Positions 6,158-11,367 of a stretch of DNA of 11,367 nt are shown piece by piece (position 1 is the stretch's first letter; every line of letters starts with the position of its first letter). The DNA lies in NCBI GenBank assembly GCA_051986465.1, contig JBPYFB010000246.1:1-11367 (forward strand), written 5' to 3'. Made by a program: the position numbers and the translations under genes. Below the pieces are notes generated by a model. That model did no database searches, had not been told where the DNA came from, and was given only the letters and a program-made list of their open reading frames with translations. The stretch is from DATEJJ01 sp051986465 (GTDB lineage Bacteria > Actinomycetota > Actinomycetes > Mycobacteriales > Micromonosporaceae).

Positions 6158-6810
6158 GCCATCCCGTACAGCATCGACGCCGACCGCTGTCGCCACATGA
6201 GATCCGCAACACGCGGATCCGGCAGATCGGCTTCCGTAAGGGATACGACCCTGGCGAGGTCGAGGCGCTGCTGCAGCGGCTGGCCGAGGAGGTGGCCGCT
6301 CGCGACGGCCAGCTCAACAACCTGCTGATGGAGAACGAGCGGTTGCAGCGCGAGGTCTACGCGCGCCGGCACGGCCAGCTGCCGGACAGCGCGCCGCAGG
6401 GCCTCGACGAGCTGATGATCAGCCGGCAGATGCAGGCGCAGCAGTACGTGGACGACATGCTGGCGGCCGCGCAGAACAGCGCCGCCAGCCTGGTGGCGCA
6501 GTCCAAGCAGCAGGCCAGGGAGATCGTCCGCTCGGCGCGGGAGAGCGCGGAGGAGGCGGTCCGTGAGTACCGCGCCCGGGCCGGCGGGAGCTACTCGCCC
6601 GACCGGGAGGAGTTGACCCGGCTGGCCACGCTCGCCCAGTGGGCGATCCGGCAGTTCTCCGGGCTGCGCTCGCAGGTGGACGCGACGGACGACGCGGCGC
6701 GCCAGGAGCTGGCCTCCATCCTCGACCGCCTCGCCCCGATACTGCAGGGGCCGCAGCAGAGTCAGGGGCAACTGGGACCGTCGTCGTACCCGGACGGCGG
6801 GCTGCGCTAG
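6154..6810 (+). CDS. DivIVA-domain coiled-coil protein
   Basis: A 218-residue protein. Residues 12-45, LSPHEIRNTRIRQIGFRKGY followed by DPGEVEALL, match the N-terminal DivIVA/Wag31 domain, in which a RxGYDxxEVxxxL segment follows a short basic head; in DivIVA this head mediates binding to curved membrane. A heptad-like stretch continues to about residue 68, a proline-containing linker (75-82) follows, and a second long helix rich in Ala, Gln, Arg and Glu spans 84-140. A final helical segment lies at 151-197, then a disordered Q/G/S-rich tail. Members of this family mark poles or septa and organise cell-wall growth; in actinomycetes many extra paralogues exist with unknown duties. The protein is soluble and has no enzymatic motif. 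The ATG overlaps the flavohaemoglobin stop as ATGA, so it belongs to the globin operon. Its length is short compared with main actinomycete DivIVA proteins, so it is probably an accessory paralogue. Confidence 0.82.
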   Translation: MSHPVQHRRRPLSPHEIRNTRIRQIGFRKGYDPGEVEALLQRLAEEVAARDGQLNNLLMENERLQREVYARRHGQLPDSAPQGLDELMISRQMQAQQYVDDMLAAAQNSAASLVAQSKQQAREIVRSARESAEEAVREYRARAGGSYSPDREELTRLATLAQWAIRQFSGLRSQVDATDDAARQELASILDRLAPILQGPQQSQGQLGPSSYPDGGLR

Positions 6811-6833
6811 CCGCGTCGCCCCACCGCGGTTGC

Positions 6834-6870
6834 GTGCCGGCCTTCCGTGGCGGCTTTCCGTGGTCGGCAC
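6834..6870. other. Possible hairpin in the gap after the globin operon
   Basis: GTGCCG (6834-6839) pairs with CGGCAC (6865-6870) across 25 bases, and CGGCA-CGGA-TGCCG (6865-6878) is an alternative smaller hairpin. TTCCGTGG occurs twice in the loop (6843-6850, 6856-6863). There is no T-run, so a Rho-independent terminator is not supported; it could still act as a transcript-end or processing structure between the operon and the MFS gene. The remaining gap (6811-6909) shows nothing else. Confidence 0.25.
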
Positions 6871-6909
6871 GGATGCCGAACCGGTCGCCACTACGGCAGG
6901 CTCGGCCGC

Positions 6910-8190
6910 ATGAACGACACACGAACCGCGGCCCGCTCCTGGCTCGCCTCGACCGGCCGGGTGGTACGGCAACCGGTACTGCGCCGGGTCCTGCCCAGCA
7001 TGGCCGTCTCCGCGCTCGGCGACGGTATGAGTATGGTCGCCGTGGCCTGGCTGGCGGTGCAGATCGCGCCGGCCGACCAGGCCGGCGTCTGGACCGGACT
7101 GGCGGTGGCGGCGTACGCGCTGCCGGCCCCGCTCGGCGCCGCCCTGCTCGCCCGGCTGGTGCGCCGGATGCCCGGCGTGCAACTGGTCGCGGTGGACGCC
7201 GCGCTGCGGGCGGTGGCGCTGGGTCTGGTCGCGATCCTGGCCGTGGCCGGGCTGCTGACCCCAATCGGGTACGTGGTGTTGCTCGCGGTCTCGTCGCTGC
7301 TGCACGCATGGGGGAGCGCCGGCAGGTACACCTTGGTCGCTGAGCTGCTCCCGGACGAGGACCGCGTCACTGGCAACGCGTTGCTGTCCACGTTCGCGCA
7401 GGCGGCCGTGGTGGTCGGTCCGGCCCTGGCCGGTGGCGTGACCGCGCTGGTCGGTCCGGGCTGGGTGATCGGCGCCGACGCGGCGAGCTGGGCGGTGCTC
7501 GCGGTGAGCTGCCGGGCGGTCGCCGGCCGGCGAGCCGGCCGAGCCGCCGAGGTCCAGGCGCCCGCCGGGCTCGGTGGCGGTGGCTGGCGCATCGTCCTCG
7601 GCCAACCCACGCTGCTCGGGTTGATCGCGGTGACCTGCGTCTTCTTCTTTCTCTACGGCCCGGTCGAGGTGGCGCTGCCGGTACACGTCGCCCGCGAGCT
7701 GCACGGCTCGCCCGGCCTGCTGGGTCTGTACTGGACGGTGTTCGGCGTCGGGGCGACCGTGGGCGCTCTCGGCGCCGGGCTGCTCCGGCACCGGTCGCCG
7801 TGGCTGGTGGTGGTCGGCATCATCCTCGGCTGGGGTGCCGCCCTGCTACCGCTCGGGCTGACCGACGCCGTCGCGCCGGGGCTGCTGGGGTTCGCGGCCG
7901 GCGGCCTGATCTACGGGCCGTTCACCGCCATCTGCACCGCGCTGTACCAGCGCAGTACGCCGCCCGAGGCGTTGAGCCGGGTGCTCGCCGCCGCGTCCGC
8001 GCTCACCATCCCGTCCACCGCACTCGGCACGCTGCTGGGTGGGCCGGTGGTCAGCGCGGTCGGTGGCCGTACCACCCTGCTGCTGTCCGCCGTACTCACC
8101 ATCGCGCTCGGCGTGGTGGTAGCGGGCGCCCTGGGGCGCCGTTACCGGACGGCCATGGAGGCGATGCCGAGCGGCGGTGCATCCAGCTGA
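6910..8190 (+). CDS. MFS transporter (EntS/MFS_3-like exporter)
   Basis: A 426-residue polytopic membrane protein with about twelve hydrophobic segments in two halves joined by a polar loop near residues 203-226. The start of the first half, RVLPSMAVSALGDGMSMVAVAWLAV (27-50), the basic loop ARLVRRMPG (81-89), and DRVTGNALLSTFAQAAVVVGPALAGG (151-176) are characteristic of the MFS_3 group, which contains EntS-type exporters and many drug efflux proteins. It would use the proton gradient to move small molecules out of the cell; the substrate is not evident. The ATG at 6910 is preferred because residues before it (from GTG 6847) are Arg/His/Gly-rich, unlike a transporter N-terminus; only a weak AGG precedes the ATG. 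It follows the DivIVA-like gene on the same strand after 99 bp, so co-transcription is possible but not shown. The long minus-strand frame over it (6049-7791) is a shadow. Confidence 0.9.
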   Translation: MNDTRTAARSWLASTGRVVRQPVLRRVLPSMAVSALGDGMSMVAVAWLAVQIAPADQAGVWTGLAVAAYALPAPLGAALLARLVRRMPGVQLVAVDAALRAVALGLVAILAVAGLLTPIGYVVLLAVSSLLHAWGSAGRYTLVAELLPDEDRVTGNALLSTFAQAAVVVGPALAGGVTALVGPGWVIGADAASWAVLAVSCRAVAGRRAGRAAEVQAPAGLGGGGWRIVLGQPTLLGLIAVTCVFFFLYGPVEVALPVHVARELHGSPGLLGLYWTVFGVGATVGALGAGLLRHRSPWLVVVGIILGWGAALLPLGLTDAVAPGLLGFAAGGLIYGPFTAICTALYQRSTPPEALSRVLAAASALTIPSTALGTLLGGPVVSAVGGRTTLLLSAVLTIALGVVVAGALGRRYRTAMEAMPSGGASS

Positions 8191-8246
8191 GCGTGCGTTC
8201 GATGGCCAGGTACTACTAACAAGCCCGGATAGATCACTCTCCGAAT

Positions 8247-8277
8247 TGTATCTCGGCTATATCTCTGGCTGTATCTC
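8247..8277 (+). repeat. Three direct repeats TRTATCTC at 11-12 bp spacing upstream of the RHS-type gene
   Basis: TGTATCTC (8247-8254), TATATCTC (8258-8265) and TGTATCTC (8270-8277) are separated by GGC or TGGC, so the unit starts are 11 and 12 bp apart. They lie in an AT-rich patch about 70-100 bp before the RHS-type start codon. Spacing near one helical turn puts the copies on one face of the DNA, as with direct-repeat sites for response regulators and similar activators. That role is inference; it could also be a short replication-slippage array. Confidence 0.55.
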
Positions 8278-8296
8278 CCTCCTCTACGGTGAGCCT

Positions 8297-8318
8297 CGCC
8301 CGCTGTCGCCAGTGGGCG
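8297..8318 (+). other. Strong stem-loop in the 5' leader of the RHS-type gene
   Basis: CGCCCGCTG (8297-8305) and CAGTGGGCG (8310-8318) pair over nine positions, with one G-U pair, around the loop TCGC. It ends 26 bases before the start codon and 16 bases before the GGAGG. No T-run follows, so it is not a typical terminator; it may protect or insulate the transcript or tune access to the ribosome binding site. Apart from this hairpin, the repeats above and the ribosome binding site, the gap 8191-8344 shows nothing further. Confidence 0.5.
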
Positions 8319-8344
8319 CCTGCTCGTCGATTGTGGAGGTTGCG

Positions 8345-11300
8345 ATGCCCCAGCCCCAGCTACCCCGCAGGTCTCGGGTGCGTGCTTGGCGCACCGGCAC
8401 TGTTGTGGTGACGACGTTAGCGGTGGTGGCGGCGGGTCTGGGATGGCCTGGCACCGCGGTTGCCGCGCCGCCGGCCAAGAATCCGGGCGGGCATGTGCTG
8501 CCGCGTGGGGATGATGGGTGGACGCCGCAGAAGGCGCCGAAGTCGACCACCGTGCCGTACAAGGCGAAGCCGGCGGGTACTGGCCTGCCGGTGGTGAAGC
8601 CGGATCCGAAGGCCAAGCGGGTCAAGGAGTTGACCGGCAAGCGCACGGCGACCACGTCGTACTTCCAGATGTCCGACGGAAGCGTGCAGCAGGAGGTCTC
8701 GGGGCTGCCGGTGCACTACCGGGACGCCAAGGGCGCCTGGCAGAACATCGACTCGACGGTGAAGAAGGTCTCGCACGGCGGGTTTACCGCGGGCGTGCAG
8801 GCAAACGCCTTCCAGACGTACTTCTCGCCGACCGCTTCATCCTTGGTGCGTATCGAGCAGGGACCGGCATCCGTCCAGATGGGTGCCGACGGTGCGAACA
8901 CGGCAGCCCCGAAGGTGTCCGGGTCGTCGGTGTCGTATGCGGGTGCGTACCCGGGTGCGGACCTGACGTATCAGGTGGGTCCGCAGGCGGTGACCGAGTC
9001 CATCGTGCTGTCGAAGGCGCCGGCGGCGGGGCAGTCGTATTCGTTCACCGTGAACGTGGGCGGCGGCCTCACTGCTCGGCAGTTGGCGGATCAGGCGATC
9101 GAGTTCGACGCGAGCGAGTCCGGGACAGCGGTGTTCACGATCCCCGCGCCGTACATGTCGGACGCGAAGGACGACGCGAACTCGCCGTACGGCAAGGTGT
9201 ACAGCCGCAAGGTGACGCAGACGATGAGCCTGGACGCCACCAACCCCGGAGTCGTCCACGTGACGGTGACACCGGACGGGAAGTGGCTGTCCGACGCCAA
9301 GCGCGCGTACCCGGTGAAGATCGACCCGACGATTCTGGTGGCGCCGACGCCGTCGACGGCGGCGAACACGATGATCCAGAAAGAGGACCCGAACGGGAAC
9401 AACAGCACGTCGTGGCGGTTGTCGGTGGGTACCACGACGAATGGTCCGGTGCGGTCGCTGATCAAGTTCCCGTTGCCGGCGATCCCGTCGGGCACGACGA
9501 TCACGTCGGCGGATCTGGCGTTGTACTACGACCAGACGTTCACCACGGACGCGAACAACGTGCCGATGCAGGCGTTGCAGGCCAACGCCTCGTGGACGCC
9601 GACGGGCGCGACGTGGACCACCGCGGGTTCGATCGGCGGTCCGGTGGCGGGTACCGGGACGATGACCGCGCGGGCGGCCGGCGTGTGGGTGCACTTCCCG
9701 GTGGCTTCTGCGGTGCAGAACTGGGTCAACGGCACGGCGAACAACGGCTTCGTGCTCAAGGCGACGAACGAGACGACGCTGAATCAGGGCGGTCCGCGGT
9801 TCGAGGGTTCGATCTACGCGTACGGCGGCGAGGTCGTCAACTACCCGAAGCTGACCATCACGTACGGGGCGCCCGGGGTGGCGGTGAACCCGCCGTCGGT
9901 CATCCACGCGACGGGTGCGGAGTTGTCCTGGCCGGCGTACACCAACACCACGGGCGACTCGAACAACGACCTGGTCGAGTACCAGGTGCACCGCAGCGTG
10001 TTCCAGGCGTTCACCCCGAGCCAGAAGACCATGGTGTCCCCGGTCGCGTCGACTGCGGCGAAGTCCTTTGTGGACTCGACTGCGGTACCGACGGCGGCGG
10101 ACAGTGCTGACCCGTACGGCAACGCGTACTACTACATGGTCGCGGTCAAGACCAAGGGCGGCACGCTGATCCCCGGCCCGACCCAGTTGGTGCGGTTGCC
10201 GAAGGCTGGCCGTACCACGCTGCTGATCCCGGTGGTGGCGGCGACGACGCTGGCGTCCGGGCAGGCGACCACGGTGTTGAACACGTTGTCCAATTCGGGG
10301 GTTGCCGAGCCGTGGCTGGAGGTGGGCGACAACTCGTCGACCTACGGTATTGCGCGGTCGGTATTCGACTTCGGGGCGTTGAGCCAGGTTCCGGCGGGGT
10401 CGAAGATTCTGGACTCGTACCTGAAGGTGTGGCAGGAGACCACGACCACCAACACCGCGGGTGCGGTGTACGAGTTGCACGCGCTGAACCAGTCGTTCAC
10501 CGGTACCCAGGCGACGTGGAACGCCCCGGCGACCGGCAAGACGTGGACGACGGGTGGCGACTTCAACACCACCGTGGGCGGTACGGTCTCCGGGTTGACG
10601 AATGACCCGAGCCGGCAGAACTTCAACGCGACCTCGATCGTGCAGGGCTGGGTCAACACTCCGTCCAGCAACCACGGGCTGTTGGTGAAGCTGAAGGCGG
10701 AGACGTCGAGCTCGCCGCAGGAGCGGACCATCTTCGCCGGTCCGAAGACGGCCGAGCCCCGGTTGGCGCCGCAGTTGGTCGTCACCTACCTGGACAGCTC
10801 GACGGGTGCGACGTACTACGCGCCGTCGACGCCGACGGACATGGTGATCGGGCAGATCTACTCGACGCCGGTGACCATCAACAACACGACCAGCGCGACG
10901 TGGGCGTCGAGCAGTGAGGTGCTGACCTACCACTGGTCGCTGCCGGACGGTACGGATGTCACCGGTTCGGACAACCAGGTGCAGACGAAGTTGCCGGCGG
11001 ACCTGGCACCCGGCGACACGGTCACGCTCAACGCGCAGGTGACCCCGCCGGTCCCGACGGACGGCAACGAGTCCGAGGGCTACTCGCTCGCCTGGGACAT
11101 GTACAACACCGTCACGAAGACGTACCTGTCCAGCGGTACATCGTTGCCCGGATTGAAGGCGGCTGCCGTACCGGCGGCCGGTACATCCGGCGCGGGCTCG
11201 CTCAAGCAGCAGGTGAGCGTCGACCCCAGTGGCAACAACCAGTTGGGGTTGGAGCACTTCAACCAGTACTCCACCCTGGCGACGGGATCCGGGACCGGTC

Positions 11301-11367
11301 TGTACACGAACCTCTCCTCCGGCAACACGGTCTGGAGCTACGACATCCTGTCCAACCCGTCCGTCGG
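8345..11367 (+). CDS. Secreted DNRLRE-domain / RHS polymorphic-toxin-like protein, N-terminal 1007 residues (cut by the right edge)
   Basis: The frame is open from ATG 8345 to the end of the window, and GGAGG (8335-8339) lies five bases upstream. A signal peptide is clear: basic head RRSRVRAWR (8-16), hydrophobic core TVVVTTLAVVAAGLGW (19-34), cleavage near AVAA-P (38-42). Residues about 100-330 form the beta-rich module seen at the start of actinobacterial RHS proteins (YPGADLTYQV and AYPVKIDPT are marker phrases). Residues about 337-508 and 624-818 are two DNRLRE-like adhesive domains, each with a central WT..ATW or ATWNAP segment and a VQ.WVN..NNGFVLKA or VQGWVN...NHGLLVKL ending. A fibronectin III-like segment (about 513-615) sits between them and an Ig-like segment (832-930) after them. 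From about 964, NNQLGLEHFNQYSTLATGSG and SSGNTVWSYDILSNPSVG match the lead-in to the RHS/YD repeat shell. Such proteins are exported and usually end in a toxin domain. Frames at 8518-10110 (plus) and 8837-11257 (minus) are shadows. Confidence 0.9.
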   Translation, partial: MPQPQLPRRSRVRAWRTGTVVVTTLAVVAAGLGWPGTAVAAPPAKNPGGHVLPRGDDGWTPQKAPKSTTVPYKAKPAGTGLPVVKPDPKAKRVKELTGKRTATTSYFQMSDGSVQQEVSGLPVHYRDAKGAWQNIDSTVKKVSHGGFTAGVQANAFQTYFSPTASSLVRIEQGPASVQMGADGANTAAPKVSGSSVSYAGAYPGADLTYQVGPQAVTESIVLSKAPAAGQSYSFTVNVGGGLTARQLADQAIEFDASESGTAVFTIPAPYMSDAKDDANSPYGKVYSRKVTQTMSLDATNPGVVHVTVTPDGKWLSDAKRAYPVKIDPTILVAPTPSTAANTMIQKEDPNGNNSTSWRLSVGTTTNGPVRSLIKFPLPAIPSGTTITSADLALYYDQTFTTDANNVPMQALQANASWTPTGATWTTAGSIGGPVAGTGTMTARAAGVWVHFPVASAVQNWVNGTANNGFVLKATNETTLNQGGPRFEGSIYAYGGEVVNYPKLTITYGAPGVAVNPPSVIHATGAELSWPAYTNTTGDSNNDLVEYQVHRSVFQAFTPSQKTMVSPVASTAAKSFVDSTAVPTAADSADPYGNAYYYMVAVKTKGGTLIPGPTQLVRLPKAGRTTLLIPVVAATTLASGQATTVLNTLSNSGVAEPWLEVGDNSSTYGIARSVFDFGALSQVPAGSKILDSYLKVWQETTTTNTAGAVYELHALNQSFTGTQATWNAPATGKTWTTGGDFNTTVGGTVSGLTNDPSRQNFNATSIVQGWVNTPSSNHGLLVKLKAETSSSPQERTIFAGPKTAEPRLAPQLVVTYLDSSTGATYYAPSTPTDMVIGQIYSTPVTINNTTSATWASSSEVLTYHWSLPDGTDVTGSDNQVQTKLPADLAPGDTVTLNAQVTPPVPTDGNESEGYSLAWDMYNTVTKTYLSSGTSLPGLKAAAVPAAGTSGAGSLKQQVSVDPSGNNQLGLEHFNQYSTLATGSGTGLYTNLSSGNTVWSYDILSNPSV
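10063..10075 (+). repeat. GTCCNNTGTGGAC motif, copy in the RHS-type gene
   Basis: Exact copy with TT in the variable positions, within codons for K-S-F-V-D. It is the fourth exact copy in the window. Confidence 0.4.

Noticed and set aside
4865..6196. A 443-residue minus-strand open frame
   Set aside because: Antisense to the flavohaemoglobin gene, which has globin, FAD and NAD motifs; the reverse frame has none.
6834..6870. A Rho-independent terminator after the DivIVA-like gene
   Set aside because: Stem of only six pairs, long loop and no T-run; kept only as a possible hairpin.
6049..7791. A 580-residue minus-strand open frame
   Set aside because: It overlaps the flavohaemoglobin end, the DivIVA-like gene and the MFS gene, all well supported on the plus strand; its composition is Gln/Arg/His/Gly-rich with no motif.
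8518..10110. A 530-residue open frame on the plus strand
   Set aside because: It lies inside the RHS-type gene in another frame, is Gly/Arg/Asp/Val-rich low-complexity sequence, and starts without a ribosome binding site; the frame from 8345 has a signal peptide and recognisable domains.
8837..11257. An 806-residue open frame on the minus strand
   Set aside because: It is antisense to the clearly coding RHS-type gene, is extremely rich in Arg, His and Val, has no domain or ribosome binding site, and is open only because of GC codon bias on the other strand.
1..11367. Insertion sequences, CRISPR arrays, tRNA or rRNA genes
   Set aside because: I saw no transposase-like product, no regularly spaced repeat-spacer pattern, and no tRNA cloverleaf or rRNA-like sequence on either strand.

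Overview
The window is GC-rich (roughly 70% by eye) with strong G/C preference at third codon positions and AGGAGG-type ribosome binding sites, so it looks like the chromosome of an actinomycete. Several families point the same way: a BcrA/DrrA-like ABC exporter, a DivIVA-domain coiled-coil protein, a globin pair, and a very large secreted DNRLRE/RHS protein. A filamentous actinomycete such as a member of Micromonosporaceae or Streptomycetaceae is my inference; no marker gene here settles the genus.

Layout. (1) 1-623, minus: the N-terminal half of an LtrA-family membrane protein that runs off the left edge. (2) 883-1515, plus: a small class I SAM-dependent methyltransferase, divergent from LtrA. 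(3) About 1513-1698, minus: a frameshifted, internally deleted remnant of the 5' end of a secreted YncE-like gene, squeezed between the methyltransferase stop and the permease stop. (4) 1704-4030, minus: a translationally coupled ABC exporter, ATPase first and permease second, with a three-copy 15-bp repeat at the ATPase 3' end. (5) 4031-4541: a divergent intergenic region of 511 bp with relatively AT-rich stretches. (6) 4542-6810, plus: a tightly coupled three-gene operon of truncated haemoglobin (trHbN type), a globin-ferredoxin reductase fusion (flavohaemoglobin type), and a DivIVA-like coiled-coil protein, with overlaps of 1 and 4 nt. (7) 6910-8190, plus: an MFS exporter. (8) 8191-8344: a leader with three direct repeats at helical-turn spacing and a strong 9-bp hairpin. 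(9) 8345-11367, plus: the first 1007 residues of a secreted DNRLRE/RHS polymorphic-toxin-like protein, cut by the right edge at the point where the RHS region appears to begin.

How the genes may work together. The two globins form a plausible haem-based nitric oxide or oxygen detoxification unit, in which the reductase module of the fusion could supply electrons to its own haem and perhaps to the single-domain globin. Coupling of this pair to a DivIVA-like protein is the most unusual association here. The ABC pair is probably an exporter unrelated to the globins. The RHS-type protein belongs to a class used in contact-dependent competition or surface display; its C-terminal payload and any immunity gene lie outside the window. 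A 13-bp sequence, GTCCNNTGTGGAC, occurs four times exactly, plus near-matches, and the annotated genes do not explain it.
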